A DNA stretch of 64,000 bases from assembly GCA_022844275.1 (NCBI GenBank), contig JALHMB010000004.1, positions 248,001-312,000 on the forward strand. The letters are read 5' to 3'. How positions within the stretch are numbered: the stretch's first letter is position 1; each line of letters begins with the position of its first letter. This DNA is from Hyphomicrobiaceae bacterium (GTDB lineage: Bacteria; Pseudomonadota; Alphaproteobacteria; Rhizobiales; Hyphomicrobiaceae). This document shows positions 16,740 to 24,910 of the stretch, one piece after another. Below the pieces are notes generated by a model. It did not search any database, was not told the origin of the DNA, and saw nothing but the letters and a program-made list of their open reading frames with translations. The translations under genes were made by a program, and so were the position numbers.

Positions 16740-17780
16740 TCAGGCCGCTTTGGCGAGAAGTTTCCGGTTCACCAGCGTCTCGGCGATCTGCACCGTGTTG
16801 AGTGCGGCGCCCTTGAGCAGGTTGTCGGAAACGATCCACATAGCGAGGCCATTCTCGACGGTCGCGTCCTCGCGGATGCGCGAAACGTAGGTCGCAAATT
16901 CGCCCGCAGCTTCGACCGGCGTCACGTAGCCGCCGGTCTCGCGCTTGTCGACGACCATGATGCCCGGCGCCTCGCGCAGGATGGAGCGCGCCTCGGCAAC
17001 CGTCATCTGCCGCTCGAACTCGACGTTGACCGACTCTGAGTGCCCGACGAAGACCGGCACGCGCACGCACGTCGCGGTCACCTTGATCTTGGGATCGAGG
17101 ATCTTCTTGGTCTCGGCCAGCATCTTCCATTCCTCTTTCGTGTAGCCGTCCTCCATGAAGACGTCGATCTGAGGAATGCAGTTGAACGCGATCTGCTTCG
17201 GGAACTTCTTCGGCTCTACTTCCTGGCCGGGGACATACTTGCCCTTGGTCTGGGCCCAGAGCTCGTCCATAGCTTCCTTGCCGGCGCCAGAAACCGACTG
17301 ATATGTCGAGACGACGACGCGCTTGATCCGCGCCGCGTCGTGGAGCGGCTTCAGCGCCACCACCATCTGCGCCGTCGAGCAGTTCGGATTGGCGATGATG
17401 TTCTTGCGGTTGTTGCGCGCCATGTACTCGACGAGCACCTCGGCATTAACCTCGGGCACGATCAGCGGCACATCGACGTCGTAGCGCCAAGCCGACGAAT
17501 TATCGATGACGATGCAGCCCGTGGCGCCGATCTTCGGGCTCCATTCCTTGGAGACGGCACCGCCGGCCGACATGAGCGCGAAGTCGACCTTCGAGAAATC
17601 GAACGTCTCGAGGTTCTGGCATTTGAGCGTCTTCTCGCCGAACGTGACCTCGATCCCGACGGAACGGCGCGAGGCAAGCGCAAAGATCTCGTCGACCGGA
17701 AACTCCCGCTCGGCGAGCACATTCAGCATTTCCCGGCCTACATTGCCGGTGGCACCGATGATGGCGACCTTGTAGCCCAT
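16740..17780 (-). CDS. asd: aspartate-semialdehyde dehydrogenase
   Basis: A 346-residue NADPH-dependent enzyme that reduces aspartyl-phosphate to the semialdehyde for the lysine, threonine and methionine branches and for diaminopimelate. The Rossmann motif VAIIGATGNVGREML is at residues 5-19 and the catalytic cysteine is C134 in IIANPNCSTAQMV. The conserved VVSTYQSVSGAGK and IPQIDVFMEDGYTKEE follow. Start 17780 is fixed by homology, although the frame stays open to 17918. It stands alone on the minus strand. Confidence 0.95.
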   Translation of the reverse strand: MGYKVAIIGATGNVGREMLNVLAEREFPVDEIFALASRRSVGIEVTFGEKTLKCQNLETFDFSKVDFALMSAGGAVSKEWSPKIGATGCIVIDNSSAWRYDVDVPLIVPEVNAEVLVEYMARNNRKNIIANPNCSTAQMVVALKPLHDAARIKRVVVSTYQSVSGAGKEAMDELWAQTKGKYVPGQEVEPKKFPKQIAFNCIPQIDVFMEDGYTKEEWKMLAETKKILDPKIKVTATCVRVPVFVGHSESVNVEFERQMTVAEARSILREAPGIMVVDKRETGGYVTPVEAAGEFATYVSRIREDATVENGLAMWIVSDNLLKGAALNTVQIAETLVNRKLLAKAA

Positions 17781-18137
17781 GTCAGTCCCCCTGAGGGTGG
17801 CGCGCCCGTCGCGGCCGTGCGGAATCACGGTGCCGCTTTGCGAAGCGCTGCCGTCACTTAGCGATTTGATGCCCCAGCAGCAAGGGGAACGGCGCAAAAT
17901 CTGCATTCGGATGGCCATCCAGACGCCGCACTGTGCGAGTACGGCGCGTTTATCGGCTCGTAAACCACACTCTCAGGAATTGATGATATGTTGGTCCACA
18001 CTTGACGGAATTTGGTGTTCTTCTATGACGTGCTGGCTGGCCGGAATTGTGTGGGACCGGCTGTGCCCCAAGAGTTCAGTACGTGGCCGAGGGTGCGCGC
18101 GGAAAAAGCGCTGCCGAACTCGGCTCGAGAGGTGACG

Positions 18138-18617
18138 ATGATCCGCTATCAACTCAATTGCACTGAGGGGCACACCTTCGAAGCCTGGTTCAGCTCGAGC
18201 AAAGGCTACGACGCTCAGGTGAAGCGCAAGCAGGTGACGTGCCCGGTCTGTGGCACGGCCGAGGTCAAGAAGGCGATCATGTCCCCGCGCGTCGCCCGCT
18301 CGCGGAGTCGCAAGCCGTCTGCTCCGCCGGTGGAGGCGCCTGTCCCGCAGCCGTCGGCGCCGGCGCGCGAGCCGCAGCACATGCTCAATGGCGAGCAGAG
18401 GAAGCTGCTCAACCAGATGCGTCAGCTGCGCGACGAGATGTTGTCGAAATCGGACTACGTCGGTCCGCGCTTTGCCGAAGAGGCGCGGCGCATTCACAAC
18501 GAGGAGTCGCCGACGCGCGGCATCCACGGCGAAGCAACGCCGGAGGAAGTTGCCGAGCTCAAGGAAGAGGGCGTCGAGGTCTATCCCGTTCCCATTCTTC
18601 CCGAAGATCACAATTGA
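18138..18617 (+). CDS. DUF1178 family protein
   Basis: A 159-residue protein of the DUF1178 family. The N terminus MIRYQLNCTEGHTFEAWFSS and VTCPVCGTAEVKKAIMSPRV form a zinc-ribbon-like start (C8, later CPVC). A Pro-rich linker follows, and a helical C-terminal part contains YVGPRFAEEARRIHNEE and GEATPEEVAELKEEGVEVYP, all hallmarks of the family. The function is unknown. The ATG at 18138 is fixed by the conserved N terminus and has GAGAGGTGACG upstream. It is the last protein gene before tRNA-Ser. Confidence 0.85.
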   Translation: MIRYQLNCTEGHTFEAWFSSSKGYDAQVKRKQVTCPVCGTAEVKKAIMSPRVARSRSRKPSAPPVEAPVPQPSAPAREPQHMLNGEQRKLLNQMRQLRDEMLSKSDYVGPRFAEEARRIHNEESPTRGIHGEATPEEVAELKEEGVEVYPVPILPEDHN

Positions 18618-18713
18618 GCGGAGGCGATCGCGCGCCCTTGTTGCTTACTGGCTTCGATGTGGCAGCTAAACGCGTTTCCCTGATTGCGCGCTTCGATTAA
18701 TGTGCGCGCGCAC

Positions 18714-18803
18714 GGACAGGTGGCCGAGTGGTTTAAGGCAGCGGTCTTGAAAACCGCCGTGGGTTCACGCCCACCGGGGGTTCGAATCCCTCCCTGTCCG
18801 CCA
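18714..18803 (+). tRNA. tRNA-Ser (anticodon UGA)
   Basis: A complete class II tRNA with encoded CCA. The acceptor stem is GGACAGG (18714-18720) with CCTGTCC (18793-18799), discriminator G and CCA at 18801-18803. The D-arm GGCCGAGTGGTTTAAGGC is typical of tRNA-Ser, the anticodon stem-loop GCGGTCTTGAAAACCGC carries TGA, a long variable arm GTGGGTTCACGCCCAC follows, and the T-arm is GGGGGTTCGAATCCC. Confidence 0.96.
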
Positions 18804-19341
18804 TTCGAACCACCTAATCAATTGATATCGTTGAAATACGTTCTTTTGGTCGTTGCTGGATCCCACCATTGATCCCACCATATGCCAGCGCATCAGTGCC
18901 CTTTTGCGCGCAGCCAACGACAGTCGTTTGGATCACGAGCCGCCCCGCAGCAGGATCAGTTTATGGATCGAACGAGGTCGGCTGTCGGCGTTGAAGCAGA
19001 CAAGCACTATTGGTGGATAATCGACGTGCTTGACCCAAAGCGGTCCTGAGCAATTGCAGCACGCGGGGCACCGCCGTCGAACGGACCGCAGAGTTAGCCG
19101 CCGCCGCTATCCGGAAACTAGCCGCCCTCGGATCATTGAAATTGGAAGACGGCTCGACATTCGAGAGCGGACACCCGATCAGGGGACGGCTGAGCCGGGC
19201 CATATCGACCGTCAGCGGATCGCCCGTCCGGAGATGTGAGTTCGACGATCGGACCGCCGGCGCGACTCGTAAATACTCGTCGCCCAATGCATAAAGTGAC
19301 TTCGTCAGTCACTCGCGCGAAAGCCGTATTTCGGCAGCGGC
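18804..19341. other. gene-free stretch after tRNA-Ser with repeat remnants
   Basis: No convincing gene. It holds an 11-bp direct repeat, GATCCCACCAT, at 18859-18869 and 18871-18881. One copy of a degenerate dispersed repeat lies at 19030-19093, with a second copy near 26174. Short open frames on both strands look like chance reading of the repeat. There is no integrase. Confidence 0.6.
19030..19093 (+). repeat. degenerate dispersed repeat, copy 1
   Basis: It begins TTGACCCAAAGCGGTCCTGA and ends ACCGCAGAG. It matches 26174-26236 in the same orientation with roughly 80% identity by eye. Both copies can be read as a peptide starting MTQSG-x-EQLQ, but the frames diverge quickly, so this is non-coding or decayed DNA. 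Confidence 0.65.
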
Positions 19342-20016
19342 TCAGTCGAAACCTGAGTACTTGACGACATTCGCGATATCTTCCCGATCACTGACCAGCG
19401 TGTTCTCGATTGCGTCGTGCTTCGGGTAGCCGATGCTCATTCCAGTAACGAGAATTTGGTCGGCTGGAACATCGAGGTGGCGAAAGACCGTTTCCTGGTA
19501 CGGAACCCAAGCTGCCTGCGGGCACGTCTCGAGGCCTAAGCCCTTCGCAGCTAGCATGATCGTCTGGATGTACATTCCAACGTCTGCCCAATTGCCCTGG
19601 CCGAGATAGGTTTCGGTGGTCACAAACAGGCCGACGGGTGCGTCGAAGAACTTGAAGTTGCGCTGAGATTGGTTGGCACTGGCCTCGCGATCACCCTTTT
19701 GTATCCCCAGCAGGCCAAACAATGCCCAACCGAGAGCGCGCCGACGGGAATTGTGGAGCTCGCTCCATTTGGCTGGGTAGTAGCCGTAGTCTGCGTAGGA
19801 CTTTCCCTGTCCGCTACGAACCTGCTCAAGCACATCATCGGTGATCGCTTGCTTGACGGTGCCTGTGCACACGTAGGTGTGCCAAGGTTGTGTGTTCGTC
19901 CCGCTCGGTGCCCGCTGCGCGATTTCCATGAGCCGGTTCATGGTCTCACGCGAAACCGGATCGGACTTGAACGCCCGGATCGATTTGCGCTTACGAATGG
20001 CGTCAAGAACATCCAT
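19342..20016 (-). CDS. nitroreductase family protein
   Basis: A 224-residue FMN-dependent nitroreductase-like oxidoreductase. The N terminus MDVLDAIRKRKSIRAFKSDP and RAPSGTNTQPWHTYV carry the Arg and Ser/Asn residues that bind FMN phosphate and isoalloxazine. The C-terminal LLAAKGLGLETCPQAAW-type segment (here IMLAAKGLGLETCPQ) and GMSIGYPKHD complete the family pattern. The substrate is unknown. Start 20016 is chosen at the conserved MDV; an upstream start at 20085 is possible. It is divergent from the acyl-CoA ligase across 190 bases, so both may be controlled together. Confidence 0.87.
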   Translation of the reverse strand: MDVLDAIRKRKSIRAFKSDPVSRETMNRLMEIAQRAPSGTNTQPWHTYVCTGTVKQAITDDVLEQVRSGQGKSYADYGYYPAKWSELHNSRRRALGWALFGLLGIQKGDREASANQSQRNFKFFDAPVGLFVTTETYLGQGNWADVGMYIQTIMLAAKGLGLETCPQAAWVPYQETVFRHLDVPADQILVTGMSIGYPKHDAIENTLVSDREDIANVVKYSGFD

Positions 20017-20206
20017 TGCTTCTGGCCCCCCCGGCTTGCCTTCGGTTGGCATGACGCTATTGCAGACGGCGGGTGTGGGCAACATCGCGCGTCAACGGTC
20101 CTCAGACCCAATGCCGCCACGACGCTTGACGCTCGGAGGATTGTGCCAGAGCTTGATGGCGTGCGTGCGCTCCGCAGCGTCGACGAACCACTTTTAGGGC
20201 CAACTC

Positions 20207-21763
20207 ATGACTGTCCGCTTTGGGGATGTTCTCGAAAAGGCCGCCCGCGTTTACGGGGATAGTCCCGCGGTTACCTTTGGGGACCGAACGAAATCGTGGC
20301 GTGACGTCTATACACGGTGCTGCAACCTCGCTGCCGGCCTCGAACAGCTCGGACTAAAGCCAGGTGATCGAGTGGCGTATCTGGGGTTCAATTCCGATGA
20401 GCTGTTCGAATGCTACTTTGCGCCATCTCTGGCGGGATTTGAGACAGTGGTGCTCAACTTTCGCTGGTCGGTTCCCGAATGTGCCCACGCTCTTCGGGAA
20501 TGTTCGCCGAAGGCGTTGATCTTCGATGCGGCACAGGCCGAGGTTGCAGGGCGGGCCGTGGCCGACGCTGGTCAGTCACCTCTCATGATCGAACTGGGAA
20601 CATCAGCCCGCGCGCCGTCCATTGCCTACGAAGATCTTGCGGCGCGGGCCGGCACACCCGCCGCGCAGCGATCATGCGGCGACGACACCCTGATCATCTA
20701 TTTCACAGGCGGAACAACGGGACGGTCAAAGGGTGTGATGTTGTCGCATTGGAACGTCTTCACCAATGCTATGGGCGCCCCACACATCATGGGGAACGTA
20801 CGCGACAGCGCGCAGCTTGTCGTCGGTCCCATGTTCCATCTGGCGCCCGGCTCACGAATTTTTTCGGCCGCACTCCTCAATATTCACTCGGTGATCATGC
20901 CTCGGTTCGATGTGATCGAGATGATGACGCTCATCCAGCGCCACCGCGTTCATTCACTGACACTCGTTCCGACGATGATGCACATGATCCTGACCCATCC
21001 CGACTTCAGCCGCTACGACTTGTCATCGGTCGGGCAGATCACCCTAGGAGGAGCACCGACACCGCGCGACCTTCTGGAAAGGGTCATCGACGTCTTCCCT
21101 TCCGCCAAGCTCAACAACGGCTACGGCATGACTGAGATGTCGCCGATGTTGGCGGCGCTGACGTCTGAATACCACGTCCTCGACGGGCCGAATGCGGGCA
21201 AGCTCAATTCAGTTGGGCGACCTGTGCCCTATCTCGACGTCAAGATCTTTAGCGAGGACGACTGCGAACTGCCGCAAGGCGAGATTGGAGAAATCGTCGC
21301 GCGCGGACCGACGGTCATGAAGGGCTACCTGAATCGTCCGGACGAGAATGCGGTGGCCTTGCGCGGCGGTTGGTTTCATACCGGCGACATGGGTTACTTC
21401 GACAAGGACGGCTTGCTGTATATATCCGGCCGCTCCAAGGACATGATCATCTCTGGCGGCGAGAACATTTACCCGACTGAAATCGAGGATGTGCTCTCGA
21501 CACATCCGGCCGTTTCGCAGGTGTCGGTCATCGGCTTGCCGTCGGAAAAGTGGGGCGAAGTGGTTCACGCCGTCGTCATTCTGGCCGAAGGCGCGAACGT
21601 TACATCAGACGAACTCATCGCACATTGCCGCAGGCAGCTGGCCGGATACAAATGTCCTCGCGGAATTACCTTCCGACGCGAGCCGATGCCGCTATCGGCC
21701 GCCAATAAGATCCTGAAGACCGAACTGCGAAAGCAGGTTCTTGTACAAATCCTGGCTGGGTGA
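20207..21763 (+). CDS. AMP-dependent acyl-CoA synthetase (long-chain/aryl class)
   Basis: A 518-residue ANL-family ligase forming an acyl- or aroyl-CoA from a carboxylic acid, ATP and CoA. The phosphate loop IIYFTGGTTGRSKGVML (residues 163-179) has F-T-G-G in place of the common Y-T-S-G. LNNGYGMTEMSPMLA is the A5 motif, GWFHTGDMGYFDKDGLLYIS the A7/A8 region, and the catalytic lysine is in SAANKILKTEL near the C terminus. It resembles FadD13/benzoate-CoA-like ligases, but the substrate cannot be read from the sequence. A divergent nitroreductase shares its upstream region. Confidence 0.87.
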   Translation: MTVRFGDVLEKAARVYGDSPAVTFGDRTKSWRDVYTRCCNLAAGLEQLGLKPGDRVAYLGFNSDELFECYFAPSLAGFETVVLNFRWSVPECAHALRECSPKALIFDAAQAEVAGRAVADAGQSPLMIELGTSARAPSIAYEDLAARAGTPAAQRSCGDDTLIIYFTGGTTGRSKGVMLSHWNVFTNAMGAPHIMGNVRDSAQLVVGPMFHLAPGSRIFSAALLNIHSVIMPRFDVIEMMTLIQRHRVHSLTLVPTMMHMILTHPDFSRYDLSSVGQITLGGAPTPRDLLERVIDVFPSAKLNNGYGMTEMSPMLAALTSEYHVLDGPNAGKLNSVGRPVPYLDVKIFSEDDCELPQGEIGEIVARGPTVMKGYLNRPDENAVALRGGWFHTGDMGYFDKDGLLYISGRSKDMIISGGENIYPTEIEDVLSTHPAVSQVSVIGLPSEKWGEVVHAVVILAEGANVTSDELIAHCRRQLAGYKCPRGITFRREPMPLSAANKILKTELRKQVLVQILAG

Positions 21764-21796
21764 GAAGTCAGCCCTGCTTCGATCCAAATGTCGAAT

Positions 21797-22594
21797 TCAC
21801 GACTGTGCGCTTGCCACGGTCTGCTCGATCGTCTTGGCCAGCTCCGGTTCCAATCCAAGGCGTGCCGCCAGCAGGTCGAGGTAGGCTCGTTCGGCCGCTT
21901 GATCCGGCACTATGGCGAGCAAGGAAGCCGCATAGAGCTCCACGGCCTCTTCCTTGGTTCTGGCCGCCTTCACGATCCGTTCGACGTTGAGTGGCTCGGC
22001 AAGTTCTTTCGCAACGAATGAAGTTGCTTCGCTATCGAGACCAGCTTCAGAGCATCGGCCGAGAATTTTGGCCCTCTCTTGATCATCAATATGTCCGTCA
22101 GCCTTCGACGCCGAGATCATCGCGCTGATCAACTCGAGGGCGAATACATTCTCGCCTTGAGGCGCATTGGCGATGGCGAATGGAGAATCGGGCGGCGGCG
22201 GCAAAAGTGGAACGGTCTCTCTGGCCCCATCAGATCGCGCCAACTTCTCGGTTTGACGCTGACCCGCTTGATAGTCGCGATACGCCTTGTACGCGAGCGC
22301 ACCGATTGCAGCTGCGCCACCATATGTGAGGGCCTGGGTCGCGAGCCTTCTTCCTCCTTTTGATGCAACAAGGATGGAGGCGAGACCACCGGCGAGGCCT
22401 CCGGCCAACAGAGGATTATCCCTGGCATAACCGTGTGCCGTGCCCAGCACGCGGCCGATGCCGCCGATGATCCCTTCATTGGCTTCGTCTGCGCGCTGGC
22501 TCAGATCACCCGGCCGATCACCACGGCTTTGAGGGCTTGGCTCGTCCTGTCCTGCGCCGAGAAACTGGTCGAGCAGGCGCTTGGCATCAATCAT
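21797..22594 (-). CDS. TerB-family / DUF533 protein (YebE-like)
   Basis: A 265-residue protein with an N-terminal IDAKRLLDQFLG helix and a Gly/Ala-rich probable membrane segment, NPLLAGGLAGGLASILVA. A second hydrophobic stretch, YGGAAAIGALAYKAYRDY, precedes a C-terminal TerB-like helical domain with LISAMISASKADGHIDDQER and YAASLLAIVPDQAAERAYLD. DUF533/YebE proteins are inner-membrane-associated and of unknown role; tellurite resistance is only implied by the name. Start 22594 is at the conserved MIDAK. It lies 90 bases downstream of the Ca2+/Na+ antiporter in the same direction. Confidence 0.85.
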   Translation of the reverse strand: MIDAKRLLDQFLGAGQDEPSPQSRGDRPGDLSQRADEANEGIIGGIGRVLGTAHGYARDNPLLAGGLAGGLASILVASKGGRRLATQALTYGGAAAIGALAYKAYRDYQAGQRQTEKLARSDGARETVPLLPPPPDSPFAIANAPQGENVFALELISAMISASKADGHIDDQERAKILGRCSEAGLDSEATSFVAKELAEPLNVERIVKAARTKEEAVELYAASLLAIVPDQAAERAYLDLLAARLGLEPELAKTIEQTVASAQS

Positions 22595-22684
22595 TCGGAT
22601 CCTCCAATCTGCCGCCTTTGAGCTAGGAATTGCTTCGGCCGGTAACAAGTCCGCCCGGCAAGCTCATTATGCCGCAGTGCATTT

Positions 22685-23701
22685 TCAAGGTGTGGTCGCG
22701 GGCCAGCTCGCGGCAATGTAAAGCGCGTAGCTGCCAACGAGCACGCCACCCTCAGTTCGACCGATGCGCATCCCCGATCTGGCAAAGAAGAGCAGCGCAA
22801 CGCTCGCAGCCAGCATCACGAAAAGATCGAAGCGGACGATTTCAGGCGGGATGACCGTCGGCGCAAGCAGTGCTGTGGCGCCGCCAATGCCCAAAACATT
22901 GTATATGTTGGACCCGAGGATGTTGCCGATGGCGATTTCGCTCTGCCGGCGAAGTGCTGCAATCACACAAGTTGCCAGCTCCGGAAGCGAGGTGCCAACT
23001 GCAACAATGGTCAGTCCGATCAGCGTCTCCGATAGGCCTAAGTTGCGAGCCAGACCGATCGCACCTTCGACCATGAGCCTCCCACCTAGAATAACGATAG
23101 CAAGCCCGCCAAGCGCGATGGCAAGGGGGACGCCGACCGCCGTGATCGTCCTTCGTACTGAAGGCAAACCTGGGCCTCCTGCAGCAGAATGGGTACGGAC
23201 AACCAGCTCATGGGCCTCGCCTCTATCGAAGGCGGCCGTGTGGCCTTCGTGATCTGAGCTACGCTCTTTGATGTAGGCGTACCAGACGTAGCAGATCAGG
23301 CTCGCGACGAGCACAGCCCCGACCGCTCTATCGAGCTGTGACATCATCAGCCCGAGGCCGACTAGGCCGAGGGCAGCAATGAGCATGACGACGCCATCGC
23401 GCGCCAATGCGTGCCCACTCACGGACAGTGGCGAGATCAACGCCGCGATGCCGGCGATCAGAAGAATATTGGCAATATTGGAGCCTACGATGTTGCCGAC
23501 TGCGATCCCCGGAGAGCCGAGGAGAGAGGCTTCCACGCTGGTGACAAGCTCGGGTGTCGAAGTGCCGAAGCCAACGACGGTCAGGCCTACCAGCAGCGGT
23601 GACATGCCCAGCCGCTCGGCGGACGTCGCGGCGCCGCGCACAAGCAGTTCACCGCCAGCGATGAGGAGGATGAGCCCCACCGTTAGGAGGAGATAGTCCA
23701 T
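22685..23701 (-). CDS. calcium/sodium antiporter (CaCA family, YrbG-like)
   Basis: A 338-residue inner-membrane exchanger with ten or so transmembrane segments. The two inverted alpha-repeats are clear: VGFGTSTPELVTSVEAS followed by AVGNIVGSNIANI, and VAVGTSLPELATCVIAA followed by AIGNILGSNIYNV. The acidic residues in GTSxPEL bind Ca2+/Na+. The long hydrophilic loop between the halves includes KERSSDHEGH. Start 23701 follows homology to YrbG (MDYLLLTVGLILL). It lies between a carbonic anhydrase gene upstream and the TerB-like gene downstream, all on one strand. Confidence 0.92.
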   Translation of the reverse strand: MDYLLLTVGLILLIAGGELLVRGAATSAERLGMSPLLVGLTVVGFGTSTPELVTSVEASLLGSPGIAVGNIVGSNIANILLIAGIAALISPLSVSGHALARDGVVMLIAALGLVGLGLMMSQLDRAVGAVLVASLICYVWYAYIKERSSDHEGHTAAFDRGEAHELVVRTHSAAGGPGLPSVRRTITAVGVPLAIALGGLAIVILGGRLMVEGAIGLARNLGLSETLIGLTIVAVGTSLPELATCVIAALRRQSEIAIGNILGSNIYNVLGIGGATALLAPTVIPPEIVRFDLFVMLAASVALLFFARSGMRIGRTEGGVLVGSYALYIAASWPATTP

Positions 23702-23766
23702 TTCCAAACACCTATGCGGATAGCCGCTGTGCCCGCACAAGCCGGCGCGACAATCCGGAGAGAGCC

Positions 23767-24402
23767 TTATGTCGTCACCGGATCGAACACACCCCGGTCC
23801 CGGTCAAGCCAGTGAAGCTGGCCGTCGGCGATTGAGAACCAAGCACCTTCGAGCTTGAGGCGGCCCGAATCTATTGCTCGCGCGACGAACGGAAAGGTGA
23901 TGAGGTTCTCGAGCGACTGCTGAACGCCCCTGTGCTCGAGCGCCCGCTGCCGTTCCGCTCTGCTCATGTTCGGTTCACGCGCCATCAGTTCGTCGCGACA
24001 ACCATCGAGCAAGCCGACCCAGGGTGCGATGAAGCGGCCGATGGGACGATCATCGGCAGCAGCCAGACAAGCTGCTACACCGCCGCACAAGCCATGGCCC
24101 ATAACCAGGATCATATCCACATTCAGGCCGGTAACGGCGAATTCGACGGCTGCCGATGTGCCATGGTAGCGGCCATCCTCCTCATAAGGAGGTACGATGG
24201 CAGCCACGTTCCGCACCACGAAGAGTTCGCCTGGACCCGCCGCGAAGATAGTCGCCGGATCAACACGACTGTCGGCGCACGCGACGATCATGACACGAGG
24301 CTGCTGCCCTCTGGCGAGCGCCTGATAGCGTTGAGCTTCCTCGGCAAAGCGACCAGACCGAAACCGCAGGTAGCCGTCGCGGAGAGTTTGCGCTGTGATC
24401 AT
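23767..24402 (-). CDS. beta-class carbonic anhydrase
   Basis: A 211-residue zinc enzyme interconverting CO2 and bicarbonate. The zinc ligands are present: Cys with the Asp-Arg dyad in IVACADSRVDPATIF, and His/Cys in LVMGHGLCGGV. VVRNVAAIVPPYEEDGRYHG and SAAVEFAV are also typical. Start 24402 (MITAQTL) is chosen over the ATG two codons earlier. It heads a co-directional trio with the Ca2+/Na+ antiporter and TerB-like gene (65- and 90-base gaps) and is divergent from an OxyR-like regulator 500 bases away. Confidence 0.92.
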   Translation of the reverse strand: MITAQTLRDGYLRFRSGRFAEEAQRYQALARGQQPRVMIVACADSRVDPATIFAAGPGELFVVRNVAAIVPPYEEDGRYHGTSAAVEFAVTGLNVDMILVMGHGLCGGVAACLAAADDRPIGRFIAPWVGLLDGCRDELMAREPNMSRAERQRALEHRGVQQSLENLITFPFVARAIDSGRLKLEGAWFSIADGQLHWLDRDRGVFDPVTT

Positions 24403-24408
24403 TCTCAT

Positions 24409-24910
24409 TTGCTCCGCATGGCCTTCGTTCGGCGCACGTATCGCGCTGCTCTTTTGCGACGATGTGCGGCAGCTTGAACCTGGAATGCTGCGTTCGATGC
24501 GCGCGTCTGGCCTTCACAGGCTGCCCCCTAGGAACTCGATGGCGCGTGCCCGTTTTGGCGGGGTTCTGGCCGCGGATCAATCGTGACGTGAGCGACCGCA
24601 TGTCCGTGACAAGACGCAGCGATGGGCACCACAGCACGCGATGGAAATCCACGAACGGTCCCGATTGCGGGCGTTCGCGTATCAATAAGGCTCGACATGG
24701 CTCTACGTGTCTCCCCTGGGTACGGCTGCTTATTCGGCTGGCGACCGTATGTAGGGATGAAAGCTTGCCCTTGCCAATCGGCGCAACGCAGGGGACTAAT
24801 CGGAATTTCCTATCACCAACCTGCCTTTATCGGGTGGAATTCTGAATGCCACCCTGCGCGGCTCGGATCACGTGAGATCTGCCGACCCAAGCCGTGTCCA
24901 TTTCTCAGGA
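24409..24910. other. gene-free intergenic stretch
   Basis: About 500 bases between the divergent carbonic anhydrase and OxyR-like genes. It has only short open frames without recognisable features. It must hold both promoters, but I cannot assign -35/-10 sequences with confidence. Confidence 0.5.

Noticed and set aside
18961-19287. 108-codon minus-strand frame next to tRNA-Ser
   Set aside because: Runs through the dispersed repeat; the second repeat copy does not preserve the frame, so it is not a gene.
20207-20225. TGTCCGCTTTGG at the acyl-CoA ligase start resembling the intergenic repeat
   Set aside because: It encodes the natural N terminus MTVRFGD and the similarity does not extend.
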